DNA of 55,527 nucleotides from Candidatus Brocadiaceae bacterium (GTDB lineage: Bacteria > Planctomycetota > Brocadiia > SM23-32): the NCBI GenBank assembly GCA_012728835.1, contig JAAYEJ010000077.1:1-55527 (forward strand), written 5' to 3'. How positions within the stretch are numbered: the stretch's first letter is position 1; each line of letters begins with the position of its first letter. Below, in pieces: positions 46,501-55,458 of this stretch. The position numbers were made by a program, and so were the translations under genes. A model generated the notes under the pieces. That model saw nothing but the letters and a program-made list of their open reading frames with translations. It searched no databases and was not told the origin of the DNA.

Positions 46501-49215
46501 CTATGGCTCCAGCCGGACGCTCTGTGCGATGCGTCCGGCAGCGCCCGCCGGGCCGACCAGGTAGAGCGGCGTCGGGGACACGGTGACCGTCGGCCCCGAG
46601 ACGGACCGCCCCATCAGGTCCAGGCATTCGGCCCCGTCGGGAATGGAGACCCGCGCCGTGCCCGCCGCGTCCCACAGGACGCAGACCGCCTGAACGCCGG
46701 TCTCGAACCCCAGGGAGAACCGATCCTCGCCCACGTCCCCGGAGGCCGCGAACCGCGCGTTCGGCCCCATCAGGTCCGTGAAGACCGCCAGCGCCGGGAA
46801 GACGCGCGCCGGGGCGCCGCCGTACTTGAAGAACATGCAGTTGTAGTTGGGCTGGTTCACGCGCCCGCCCACGCCGGCGTGCACGATGATCTTCTCCACC
46901 CCGCGCGCCATCATCACGGCGAAGAGGCGGATCGTGTACTCGGCGCACTGGCGCTCGTCGGCCAGCAGCCGCTGCCCCGCCCACCCGGTTCCCGGCAGCA
47001 CCGGCTGGGCCGGCGGGTCGTCGTCGCCGTAGTAGGAGAACTCCGTGACCCACATCGGCTTGCGGCCGCCGTGTCGGTCCATCCGTTCCAGCAGTTCATC
47101 CGTCTGGCCGATGAAGCTCTCCGGCGGCACCCGGCCCGGGTAGAGGTGCAGGCCGAAGATGTCGACGTGCTCCAGGCAGCCCGCCTCGATCACCTCGCGG
47201 GTCAGGTGGCGCGGAGAACTGCCGATCCCGCCGATCACCCGGCACTCCGGGTCGGCGCGGCGCATCGCGGCGGCCGCCTTCGCCAGCAGGTCCACGTAGT
47301 CGGCCGGTGTATACCCGCCCGAGGCGGGCAGCGAGTAGTGCGTGTAGATCGGCTCGTTCAGGAACTCCCACACGCGGATGCGGCCGCCGTAGTGCTCGAC
47401 GGCCCTTCCCACGAACTCCGCGAGCCGCTCGGGGTCCTTCGGCGCCCAGGCCAGCCCGCCCGGCGCCCTCCCCGACACCTCCGCATCCGGCGGAACGGAC
47501 GTGTTCCATACGGTCGAAGGATACGGCGGCAGAAGGGCCGTCACGTTCACCCCTTCCCGGATGACCCGGTCGACCTGCACGTCGCCGATCTCCCATCGGT
47601 ATTCGCCCTGCCGCGGCTCCAGGTCGTGCCACTTCAGCGTCCAGTCCCTGTGCCACGTGCACCCGGCCTTCCTCGCCAGCCGGATCAGGTATGCGTCCGG
47701 GAAGGCGTGGTTCAGCCCCAGAGCCGTATCATCCCACCGCGGCTCGGGCACGAACGCCAGGCGCAGATCCTGAGACCACGAGCGGCCGGCCGCGCTGAAC
47801 TCGGCCGTCAGGCGGTAGTAGCCTCTCCAATCGGCCGGCAGCTCGACGTCCCGCTCGGCGCCCGAGGACGGCGGCACGTCCAGGCGGACGTCCGGCAGCT
47901 CGATCGCCTCGTCGAAGAAGTCCGCAGCCCGCAGGCGGACGGCGACCGCCCCGGCCTCTTCCGTATGGTTGCACGCGCGCAGCCTGATCGAGGCGGGCGT
48001 CGCGGCCGTGAAGATGCCGGCCGGGCTGTTGGGCTCAATCCCGGCCTCCAGGGGCGCGTACGGCTCAAAGGCTGTCGCCACCTCCCCCCGCTCGAGCTGG
48101 ACGGCGTCGATGTCCACGGCCACCGGCGAGTCATCGACCAGGTCGGGGCCGACAAAAACGTAGACGTAGCGCGTCTCCGGGCGGAACGTGAACGAGTAGC
48201 GCCGCCAATCGGTCGAGAGCCGGACGGTCTCCCGCAGGTCGCGGGCACGGACCCGCGAGGCGCCCTCCGGCTCCTCCGCGCGCACGCCCAGGGCGGCCTG
48301 GGCGCCGTCCGCGCTTGCGCGCATCCGGCACGAAAGGGTGTACGCCTCGCCGGGCTCCACGGGAATCCAGCCCACGTTGGCCGCCTGCATCATCCGGATG
48401 CGCCGCGCCACGGGCTCGTAGTAGTCCCAGTACAGCATCGGCCCGTCCGGCCCGCCCAGCGGCACACGCAGGAAGCGCCGGCCGTGCGCCGCGCCGTCGG
48501 ATTCGATCCGGCCCTGGAGGCGGTCCAGGTTCCCCCAGGCGATCGGGCGTCCGACGGCCCCCCAGCCGACCAGCCCCAGCTCAAAGGAGCCGTTCGGCAC
48601 CATGTTCCTGCCGGCCGCCGGCGGGACCGTCTGTGTGAAGGCCACCTCGTCCACCGTGAACTCCACGATGCGCACGTCGTCCAGGTACAGCGTGCCCGCC
48701 TCGTGGAACCAGAACTGGAGCCGGCTGGTCTCGCCCACCGACGCCGTCGCGCGGAACGGCACCCGCACCTCCTGCCACTGTGTCGTCAGCGGCACGCCGA
48801 CGCTCAGCCCGGCCGGCTGCCAGTCGGCGGTATCCGTCAGCGCCACGGTGACGCTGCGGTCCTTCATCCCCTCCGCGCGCATGCGGCAGGAGAACTCGTA
48901 GAGCCGGCCGCGCTCCACGTGCACTCGGCCCACCTGGGCCACCATGGCGTGGTGGGAGCCGCCCGAACCCTCGCAGCGCGTGCACTCGAGCCGGCCGTGC
49001 GTGTTGCCGTCGTCATGGACCACGGTCAGCTCCTGATCGACGCCGCCCGGGTCGCCCGCCGCCTGCCAGTACAGGGGCCGCCCGTCCTCGACCTGCGCAA
49101 AGTCCCCGTTCGACACCCGATTGTCCATCATCATCTCCTGCGCGTTCCCGGGCCCGGCCAGCAGGGCCGCCCCGATCCACAGCATTCCGATCACCGACCG
49201 CGTCCCTGCGTTCAT
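46501..49215 (-). CDS. Secreted clan GH-A glycoside hydrolase (GH39-like) with N-terminal carbohydrate-binding-like domains
   Basis: A 904-residue exported protein (signal peptide MNAGTRSVIGMLWIGAALLAGPGNAQ). Two jelly-roll, CBM-like domains (about 30-215 and 220-405: RNMVPNGSFELG, LYLDDVRIVEF) precede a linker and a TIM barrel from about 500. The clan GH-A acid/base is Glu621 in WEFLNEPIY and the nucleophile is Glu725 in WVTEFSYYG, so unlike the GH2-like trio it is catalytically complete. ATG 49215 overlaps the stop codon of the Tat-exported gene upstream (ATGA), so the two are coupled. Substrate uncertain (xyloside, iduronide or similar). Confidence 0.85.
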   Translation of the reverse strand: MNAGTRSVIGMLWIGAALLAGPGNAQEMMMDNRVSNGDFAQVEDGRPLYWQAAGDPGGVDQELTVVHDDGNTHGRLECTRCEGSGGSHHAMVAQVGRVHVERGRLYEFSCRMRAEGMKDRSVTVALTDTADWQPAGLSVGVPLTTQWQEVRVPFRATASVGETSRLQFWFHEAGTLYLDDVRIVEFTVDEVAFTQTVPPAAGRNMVPNGSFELGLVGWGAVGRPIAWGNLDRLQGRIESDGAAHGRRFLRVPLGGPDGPMLYWDYYEPVARRIRMMQAANVGWIPVEPGEAYTLSCRMRASADGAQAALGVRAEEPEGASRVRARDLRETVRLSTDWRRYSFTFRPETRYVYVFVGPDLVDDSPVAVDIDAVQLERGEVATAFEPYAPLEAGIEPNSPAGIFTAATPASIRLRACNHTEEAGAVAVRLRAADFFDEAIELPDVRLDVPPSSGAERDVELPADWRGYYRLTAEFSAAGRSWSQDLRLAFVPEPRWDDTALGLNHAFPDAYLIRLARKAGCTWHRDWTLKWHDLEPRQGEYRWEIGDVQVDRVIREGVNVTALLPPYPSTVWNTSVPPDAEVSGRAPGGLAWAPKDPERLAEFVGRAVEHYGGRIRVWEFLNEPIYTHYSLPASGGYTPADYVDLLAKAAAAMRRADPECRVIGGIGSSPRHLTREVIEAGCLEHVDIFGLHLYPGRVPPESFIGQTDELLERMDRHGGRKPMWVTEFSYYGDDDPPAQPVLPGTGWAGQRLLADERQCAEYTIRLFAVMMARGVEKIIVHAGVGGRVNQPNYNCMFFKYGGAPARVFPALAVFTDLMGPNARFAASGDVGEDRFSLGFETGVQAVCVLWDAAGTARVSIPDGAECLDLMGRSVSGPTVTVSPTPLYLVGPAGAAGRIAQSVRLEP

Positions 49216-50273
49216 CGTTCGTCCTTCGCACTTCTCTGCTTGTGCAGATGGTCCGTCAGCTCGCTGGGCCGCATCCACGCGACGCGCTCTTCGTGGAACT
49301 CCCGGATGCGCGCCACCACCAGGCGGAACGCGTCCCAGCCGACTCCATCGGCAGGGTTCAGGCCCTGCCAGTGCGCATGGAAGAGGCAGTATGGCGCCCC
49401 CTTCCGGATGTACTCGGCGATGCGGCCGCCCTGCCCGTCCGCCGTGATGTAGTAGTCCGGATCGACGTGCGCAGGGCTGTTCTCCCAGCGGCCCAACCTG
49501 TCCTCGCCGATCACGGGCATGTCGTAGACGCCGAACTCGCCCTCGGCGGCCATGCATTCGGCAAGGCCGCGCCTGTGGACGAAGCACGGCACGGTCGGGC
49601 CGCGGAAGCCCCCGCGCCGGGCCACGTTCAGCAGCGCCCGCCAGCAGTTCGCGCTCAGGTTCGTCGCCCCCTGCCTTCGCAGTTCGGCATAGCGCGCCGC
49701 CGCCTCCGGACCGCCGCCGCCGGGCCACGTCAGGCCGGTGAAGCGCACGCCGATCTTCGCGCCCTCGGCAATGATGTCCTCGAAGTACTCCTCGTATTCC
49801 GCCGCCGGCACCTCCGGTTCGTGCATCCAGAGCCCTTCGTAGGGGGCGTCCGGCGGGATGGTGCGTGTGCGGAAGTCATAGCGGCGGCCGTGGGTCATTA
49901 CCTCCATGTGGGAGTCGATGCCACATGCACAGGCCCGCTGCAGTTGCTCGATGTAGATCCGCTCGGCATCCGACCTCGGCTCGCTGAGCACGCGGCCGCC
50001 GGAACCGAGCGCCAGGATCACGCTGGATTCTCCGGCGATAGCCTCCGCACGGACGTAGTCCAGGAAATCGCCGAACGCACTGGGCGGCGCCCGCCAGGGG
50101 CTCGTGTCGTCACAGAAGAAAGACAGGATCGTCGTCTTCATCCTCTCCTCCCGGTCGCCCGGTTCGGCATCCGCCGCAGGCTCAGCGGCGCGTGCCGTCC
50201 GCATCGGCTTCGAGAGTGGGAGCAGCAGGGCTGCCGCACCGACACACCGCTTCAGGAAGCTCCGTCTCTCCAT
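49212..50273 (-). CDS. Tat-exported protein, possibly polysaccharide-deacetylase-like
   Basis: A 353-residue protein with a clear twin-arginine signal (ERRSFLKRC then hydrophobic AAALLLPL). The mature part starts MKTTILSFFCDDTSPW; the DD pair, SHMEVMTHGRRYDF and the late FHAHWQGLNP give Asp and His residues in an order reminiscent of NodB-like polysaccharide deacetylases, but the canonical TFDDG and HSxxHP motifs are not exact. I treat that label as tentative. AAGGAGG is eight bases before ATG 50273. Translationally coupled to the GH-A hydrolase downstream, it probably acts on the same polysaccharide. Confidence 0.7.
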   Translation of the reverse strand: MERRSFLKRCVGAAALLLPLSKPMRTARAAEPAADAEPGDREERMKTTILSFFCDDTSPWRAPPSAFGDFLDYVRAEAIAGESSVILALGSGGRVLSEPRSDAERIYIEQLQRACACGIDSHMEVMTHGRRYDFRTRTIPPDAPYEGLWMHEPEVPAAEYEEYFEDIIAEGAKIGVRFTGLTWPGGGGPEAAARYAELRRQGATNLSANCWRALLNVARRGGFRGPTVPCFVHRRGLAECMAAEGEFGVYDMPVIGEDRLGRWENSPAHVDPDYYITADGQGGRIAEYIRKGAPYCLFHAHWQGLNPADGVGWDAFRLVVARIREFHEERVAWMRPSELTDHLHKQRSAKDER

Positions 50274-50436
50274 GTGCGCACCCCTCCTTGAACCCAGAAT
50301 GCGTGTGGCTGCCTCGCCGCGCCGGGGATGTCGGGCATCTGTCCGCACCGGTTCGAGAAGCGGAACGGCCGCCCATGATCGCACGCCCGCCACGCGCGCG
50401 CAACCTCCGCGCCGGATGCCCGACCGCCCGTGCCGC

Positions 50437-50466
50437 TTGGCAGGCCCCCGGCGGGCCCTGTACAAT
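50437..50466 (+). promoter_or_regulatory. Sigma70-type promoter of mnmG
   Basis: TTGGCA (50437-50442), 18-base spacer, TACAAT (50461-50466); start of transcription near 50473, about 42 bases before the TTG start codon. Confidence 0.6.
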
Positions 50467-50514
50467 GGGCCGGCGCAGACACTCCGTTCCCCCTCTGGCG
50501 CCGGAGCCGCCCCG

Positions 50515-52374
50515 TTGTCCGACACACGTTTCGACATCATCGTCGTGGGCGCCGGCCACGCCGGCTGCGAGGCCGCGCTCGCGGCTGCCCGCATGGGCGC
50601 GCGCACGCTGCTGCTGACGATGAGCCTGGACACCGTCGGCCTGATGAGCTGCAACCCCGCCATCGGCGGGCTGGCCAAGGGACAGCTTGTCCGCGAGATC
50701 GACGCCCTCGGCGGCGAGATGGCCCGCGTGACCGACGCCACGGCCATCCAGTTCCGGATGCTGAACACCGCCAAGGGCCCGGCGATGCACTCGCCGCGCG
50801 CGCAGGTCGACCGCAGCGCCTACCGCCGGCTCATGAAACGCCGGATCGAGCAGCAGGAGAACCTGCACCTGCGCCAGGACATGGTGAGCGGCGTCCTGAC
50901 CGAGTCCGGCGCCGTCCGGGGCGTCCGGACGGCCGACGGGCACGTCGAGTCCGCACGGGCGGTGGTCCTGACGGCGGGCACCTTCCTGTCCGGCACGCTC
51001 CACCTGGGCCGTTCGATCACGCCCGGCGGGCGCATGGGCGAGCCGGCGGCCGTCGGGCTCTCGCAGAGCCTGCGCTCCCTCGGCCTCGAACTGCGCCGCC
51101 TCAAGACCGACACCCCCCCGCGCGTGAACGCCCGCACGGTCGACCTCCACCGCCTCGAACCCGTGGCGGGCGACGCGCGTCCCGTCCCATTCAGCAGCTC
51201 CACCGAGCGCCTCGACCGCCCGCAGGCCCTCTGCTACGCCGCCGCGACCAATCGCCGCACCCATGACCTGATACGCGGCAGCATCCACCGGGCCCCGCTT
51301 TACGACGGCCAGATCACCGCGACCGGCCCGCGCTACTGCCCGTCGATCGAGATCAAGGTCCTCCGCTTCCCGGAGCGCGACACCCACCAGCTCTACCTCG
51401 AGCCCGAGGGGCTCGACACACTCGAACTCTACTGCAACGGCCTGTTCACCAGCCTGCCGCGCGACGTGCAGGAGGCGATGGTCCACAGCATCGAGGGCAT
51501 GGAGCGCGCGCAGATCACGCGCTACGGCTACGCGGTCGAATACGACTGGCTCCCGCCGACGCAGCTTCGTCCGAGCCTCGAGGTCAAGCAGGTCGACGGG
51601 CTCTTTCTCGCCGGCCAGATCAACGGCACCAGCGGCTACGAAGAGGCCGCCGCGCAGGGGCTCGTCGCCGGCATCAACGCCGCCCGCAAGCTCCGGGACC
51701 GGCCCGCCCTCGTCCTCGGACGCGACGAAGCCTACATCGGCGTGCTCATCGACGACCTGGTCACCAAGGGGACCGAAGAGCCCTACCGCATGTTCACCTC
51801 GCTGGCCGAATACCGCCTGCTGTTGCGCCAGGACAACGCCGACCGCCGCCTCGGGCGCTACGCCCGCGAAAACGGGCTGATGGCCAACGCGCGATGGACG
51901 GACCTCGTCCGGAAGGAGGAACAGATCGCCGCCGCCCTCGCCTACCTGAGTGCCACGCGGCGCGACGGCGTGCCGCTGGCACAACTGCTTCGCCGGCCGG
52001 AGGTCACGCTGGACGATCTGCGCGGCGCCGACCCGGAGCTGGCCCGGATGACCGCCCGGCCGGACGTGCGGCAGCAGGTGGAGATCGAGGCCAAGTACGC
52101 CGGCTACATGAAGCGGCAGAGGGAGCAGGTGGAGCGCTTCCGCCGCAATGAGGACCGGCGCATCCCCGCGTCCGTGGACTACGACAGGGTCCCTGAACTG
52201 CGCTTCGAGGCCCGCGAGAAGCTCGCCCGCATCCGCCCCGCCTCGCTCGGCCAGGCGTCGCGCATCGCCGGCATCTCGCCCGCCGACCTCACCACCCTGA
52301 TGATCTGGCTCGAGACCCGGCGCCCCCGCACCGCGCCGCCGCAAGCCGCCCCCTCCGAGGAGCCGACCCCATGA
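50515..52374 (+). CDS. mnmG: tRNA uridine-5-carboxymethylaminomethyl modification enzyme MnmG (GidA)
   Basis: A 619-residue FAD protein of normal length. N-terminal dinucleotide motif DIIVVGAGHAGCEAALAAARMG; SCNPAIGGLAKGQLVREIDALGG; GTFLSGTLHLG; FAD-binding GLFLAGQINGTSGYEEAAAQG; and C-terminal TSLAEYRLLLRQDNADRRL are all diagnostic. With MnmE it modifies the wobble uridine of several tRNAs. TTG 50515 is the only start that gives the normal N-terminus; GGAG lies upstream. The next gene overlaps it by four bases (ATGA). The partner mnmE is not in the window. Confidence 0.96.
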   Translation: MSDTRFDIIVVGAGHAGCEAALAAARMGARTLLLTMSLDTVGLMSCNPAIGGLAKGQLVREIDALGGEMARVTDATAIQFRMLNTAKGPAMHSPRAQVDRSAYRRLMKRRIEQQENLHLRQDMVSGVLTESGAVRGVRTADGHVESARAVVLTAGTFLSGTLHLGRSITPGGRMGEPAAVGLSQSLRSLGLELRRLKTDTPPRVNARTVDLHRLEPVAGDARPVPFSSSTERLDRPQALCYAAATNRRTHDLIRGSIHRAPLYDGQITATGPRYCPSIEIKVLRFPERDTHQLYLEPEGLDTLELYCNGLFTSLPRDVQEAMVHSIEGMERAQITRYGYAVEYDWLPPTQLRPSLEVKQVDGLFLAGQINGTSGYEEAAAQGLVAGINAARKLRDRPALVLGRDEAYIGVLIDDLVTKGTEEPYRMFTSLAEYRLLLRQDNADRRLGRYARENGLMANARWTDLVRKEEQIAAALAYLSATRRDGVPLAQLLRRPEVTLDDLRGADPELARMTARPDVRQQVEIEAKYAGYMKRQREQVERFRRNEDRRIPASVDYDRVPELRFEAREKLARIRPASLGQASRIAGISPADLTTLMIWLETRRPRTAPPQAAPSEEPTP

Positions 52375-53390
52375 CGCTGCCCCCCGGCAAGCTCGAACCC
52401 CGTCTCCTCGCCGAACTCCTCTCGGCCATCCCCGCGCGCGACGAACGCGTCGTGATCCGCCCCGCCGTCGGCCGCGACGTCTGCGCCATCGACATGGGCA
52501 ACGGCCGCTGCCTCGTGGCCAAGACGGACCCCGTCACGTTCGCCACCGACCGGATTGGCTGGTACGTCGTGCACGTCAACGCCAACGACCTGGCCACCGT
52601 CGGCGCGCGCCCGCGCTGGTTCCTCGTCACCGCGCTCCTGCCCGAAGGCCGGACCGATGACGGCCTCGTGCGGCGCCTCTGGAGCGAACTGACCGATGCG
52701 CTCGAGACGATCGGCTGCGAACTCTGCGGCGGACACACCGAGATCACCGTCGGCCTGGACCGCCCCATCCTCGTCGGCTGCATGCTCGGCGAAGTGCCTG
52801 CGGATCGGCTGGTCGACAAGGCAAACGTGCGCCCCGGCGACCGCCTGCTGCTCACCAAGGGCGTGCCCATCGAGGGAACGGCCATCATGGCCCGCGAACG
52901 CGCCGCAGAACTCGGGCAACACTTCCCCGCCGAGGACATCCGCCGCGCGGCCGCCTTCCTGGACGCCCCCGGCATCGGCGTCGTGCCGGAAGCCCTCGCC
53001 GCCTGCGACGCCGGTGAGGTGCACGCCATGCACGACCCCACCGAGGGAGGCGTCCTGACCGGCCTGTGGGAACTCGCCCAGGCCGCCGGCTGCGGCCTCC
53101 GGGTCGATGAGGATCGCATCCCCGTGCTCGAACCCGGCGGCGCCTTCTGCCGGCACTTCGGGCTCGACCCGCTCGGTACCATCGCCAGCGGCGCGCTGCT
53201 GATCTGCGCTCCGCCCGCCGATGCGGAGCGCATCGCCGCGGCCGTTCGCGCACTTGGCGTCGCCTGCACCGACGTCGGCGAGGTCCGCCCGACCGCCGAG
53301 GGCGCCGTCCTGCTCCGCGCCGGCCGGCCCGTCCCCTTCCCCATCTACCCCCAGGACGAGATCACGAAGCTCTTCGCCTCCGCCCCGTAG
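52371..53390 (+). CDS. AIR-synthase/PurM-like ATP-binding protein (HypE/ThiL superfamily)
   Basis: A 339-residue protein with the two-domain PurM/HypE fold: N-terminal ATP-binding domain (about 35-155: AKTDPVTFATDRIGWYVVHVNANDLATVGARPRWF, ELCGGHTEIT) and C-terminal domain (about 160-335: LLLTKGVPIEGTAIMA, HDPTEGGVLTGLWELA). It resembles HypE but lacks the C-terminal PRIC-type Cys needed for cyanide ligand synthesis, and no hydrogenase genes are nearby, so it is not a standard HypE. It is coupled to mnmG by an ATGA overlap. Substrate unknown. Confidence 0.85.
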   Translation: MTLPPGKLEPRLLAELLSAIPARDERVVIRPAVGRDVCAIDMGNGRCLVAKTDPVTFATDRIGWYVVHVNANDLATVGARPRWFLVTALLPEGRTDDGLVRRLWSELTDALETIGCELCGGHTEITVGLDRPILVGCMLGEVPADRLVDKANVRPGDRLLLTKGVPIEGTAIMARERAAELGQHFPAEDIRRAAAFLDAPGIGVVPEALAACDAGEVHAMHDPTEGGVLTGLWELAQAAGCGLRVDEDRIPVLEPGGAFCRHFGLDPLGTIASGALLICAPPADAERIAAAVRALGVACTDVGEVRPTAEGAVLLRAGRPVPFPIYPQDEITKLFASAP

Positions 53391-53482
53391 GGCGCCCGGC
53401 CCCGCCCGGCGGGCAGGATTGCGCCGGCACGGACGACTGCGGTATCATGCTCGCGCCCACACACCCCCCGCGGAGACATGCG

Positions 53483-54301
53483 GTGAACTGCCCACGAGAC
53501 CTGCTTGCCACTGTGATCGTGCTCCTGGTTGCCGCCGGATGCGGCGACGACGGAGCGGCCCAAATCGAGACCGCACGCCTCGCGGCCGAACTGGACGCCG
53601 CCCGGGCCGAGCGCGCCACCCTGACGCACGACATCGACGCCCTCCGACACGAGCTACAGACGGTCCGCGACGACCGCGCCCTCCTCGAAGCCCGGCGCGA
53701 CGCCTTTCAGAAGCGCATCGCCGAACTGGAGGCCGCCGCACAGGCCGCGCCCCCGCCCCCGGAGCCCGCCGCGCCGCCCGCCGACGACCGCCCGCTCCTC
53801 GACGCCCGCCGGCAGATGGAGGCCCTCGCCGCCGTCCTGTTCGCACGCGAGCACTACGACGTCGCCCGCCTCGTCGCCCTGACCGCCATCGAACTCGGAT
53901 CCGATCGCCCCGAGATGCACTTCCACATCGCCTACGGCAGCGCCGACGCCGGCGAGGACGATGCGGCCGCGCAGGCATACGCGGCCGCCGTCGACGCCCT
54001 GGAGGGCCGCCCCGACGCGGACCTCGAGCTGCTCGCGAAGTGCCTCAACAACCGCGCCGCCGCCCTGACGCGACTCGGACGAACGGACGAGGCGGAGGCC
54101 CTCTACCTGCGCATCCTCGCCCTGGATGCCGACGACTCGGCCGCGCACTTCAACCTCGGGCTCCTCTACTCCGCCCGGCCCGAGCGGGCTGCCGACGCCG
54201 CCCGCCACCTCCAGCAGCACATCGTCCACGGAGGCACCCGTGCGACCACGGCCGGGGAACTCATCCTGAAGCTGCAGCAGGCTCAGGACGACGCGGACTG
54301 A
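53483..54301 (+). CDS. Coiled-coil/TPR lipoprotein
   Basis: A 272-residue protein. GTG 53483 has GGAGA about eight bases upstream. The signal peptide ends LVAAGCG, with a lipobox Cys. A coiled-coil follows (ARLAAELDAARAERATLTHDIDALRHELQ), then a Pro/Ala linker, then about three TPR-like repeats (LNNRAAALTRLGRTDEAEALYLRILALDADDSAAHFNLGLLYS). It probably scaffolds an envelope complex. TTGCGC-N18-TATCAT upstream is a plausible promoter. Its 3' end overlaps the convergent hydrolase gene by 19 bases. Confidence 0.8.
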   Translation: MNCPRDLLATVIVLLVAAGCGDDGAAQIETARLAAELDAARAERATLTHDIDALRHELQTVRDDRALLEARRDAFQKRIAELEAAAQAAPPPPEPAAPPADDRPLLDARRQMEALAAVLFAREHYDVARLVALTAIELGSDRPEMHFHIAYGSADAGEDDAAAQAYAAAVDALEGRPDADLELLAKCLNNRAAALTRLGRTDEAEALYLRILALDADDSAAHFNLGLLYSARPERAADAARHLQQHIVHGGTRATTAGELILKLQQAQDDAD

Positions 54302-55149
54302 GCCGCGCCGTCCCCCAAGACGCCTTCCAGCCACGCACAGGTGCCCTCGATCGCCTCGCGCTTCCACGCCAGGGAGTAGAAATTATGGTTGGCGCCGACG
54401 ACCGTGTGGAAGCCGGCCGGGATGCCCTGCCCCGCGAAGAACGCGCGGAACGCCGCCTCGGCTCCCGGCGCCTCCGGGTCGCGCCCGCCGTACACGAAGA
54501 ACACCCGCCCCCTGTAGCGCCCCAGCGCGCCCAGAACGTCCCGGCGCGACCTCTGCCGGTCCCGTTCGGAGCCCTCCCCCTTGCGGTAGTGCCCGAACAA
54601 CGTCCGCCGCACGCCCCCCACGTGCACGCCGCCCCGCAGCAGTTGCCACCATGTGGAAAGGCGTAACGCCTTGGCCGCATAGACCTTAAGGAAATGCCCC
54701 GTCCGCTTCACATCCTGACGCCCGTCCCGCTGCTCCTGGAACGGGTACGTGCTCCAGGCCGCGACACCGGCCACCTCGCCGCTCAGGGCCGCCGTCGCCA
54801 GGGCCACGTTGCCCCCGGAGCACATCCCCAGCAACGCGACCGGCGCGCCCGGCGGCAGCCCCTCGCGAAGCGCGGCCACGGCGGCCGACGCGTCGGCGAT
54901 CATGCCGTCCAGATCGACCGCCATCGGGTCCCCCTCGCTCTCGCCCCGCCCCCCCAGGTCGAAGCGCAACGTCGCGAACCCGCGCCGCACCAGCTCGCGG
55001 GCGGCGTCCACCAGGATGCGGTGCGGCCCCATCCGGCAGCCCCCCCAGCCGTGGACCAGCACCACCCCCGCGCGGGCCTCCGCCGGGGCCTCCAGCACCC
55101 CGAACAGCCTGCGTCCTTCGGACACGATCGTGAGCGGCCTCAGCGCCAT
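54283..55149 (-). CDS. Alpha/beta hydrolase with a cysteine nucleophile (dienelactone-hydrolase-like)
   Basis: A 288-residue alpha/beta hydrolase: oxyanion region VLVHGWGGCRMGPHRILVDAARELVRRGF, FDLGGRGESEG, nucleophile elbow GMCSGG, Asp in YGGRDPEAPG and His in GANHNFYS. The elbow is GxCxG, so the nucleophile is Cys as in dienelactone hydrolase, rather than Ser. ATG 55149 gives a normal N-terminus without signal peptide. It is convergent with the TPR lipoprotein gene. Substrate unknown; similar proteins act on acyl or lactone esters. Confidence 0.88.
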   Translation of the reverse strand: MALRPLTIVSEGRRLFGVLEAPAEARAGVVLVHGWGGCRMGPHRILVDAARELVRRGFATLRFDLGGRGESEGDPMAVDLDGMIADASAAVAALREGLPPGAPVALLGMCSGGNVALATAALSGEVAGVAAWSTYPFQEQRDGRQDVKRTGHFLKVYAAKALRLSTWWQLLRGGVHVGGVRRTLFGHYRKGEGSERDRQRSRRDVLGALGRYRGRVFFVYGGRDPEAPGAEAAFRAFFAGQGIPAGFHTVVGANHNFYSLAWKREAIEGTCAWLEGVLGDGAAQSASS

Positions 55150-55294
55150 GCCGTCCTTCCCGAGCCTGTGGGCGAACCGGGAGCACAGTATAGCGTCAGC
55201 GGCCGGCACAGCCAAGGGGCCGGCCGAATGCCTCCCGACTGCGCGCGCATCACGCCGCCGCCCCCGACATCCGTCTGCAAAACCGCACCGGAAC

Positions 55295-55323
55295 TTGACG
55301 CCGGCTCCGGGGCCAGATACAAT
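55295..55323 (+). promoter_or_regulatory. Sigma70 promoter of the initiator tRNA
   Basis: TTGACG (55295-55300), 17-base spacer, TACAAT (55318-55323); predicted start about seven bases before the tRNA. Confidence 0.75.
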
Positions 55324-55336
55324 GGAGGGCATCAGA

Positions 55337-55413
<77 letters not shown>

Positions 55414-55422
55414 TGATTAAAG

Positions 55423-55458
55423 AAGACCTGCGACGCGAGTCGCAGGTCTTTTCATTTT
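55423..55458 (+). terminator. Intrinsic terminator after the initiator tRNA
   Basis: AAGACCTGCGAC (55423-55434) and its exact complement (55439-55450) form a 12-pair stem with loop GCGA, followed by TTCATTTT. Confidence 0.9.

Noticed and set aside
52371-53390. hypE as a hydrogenase maturation gene
   Set aside because: The C-terminal Cys motif is absent and there are no other hyp or hydrogenase genes.
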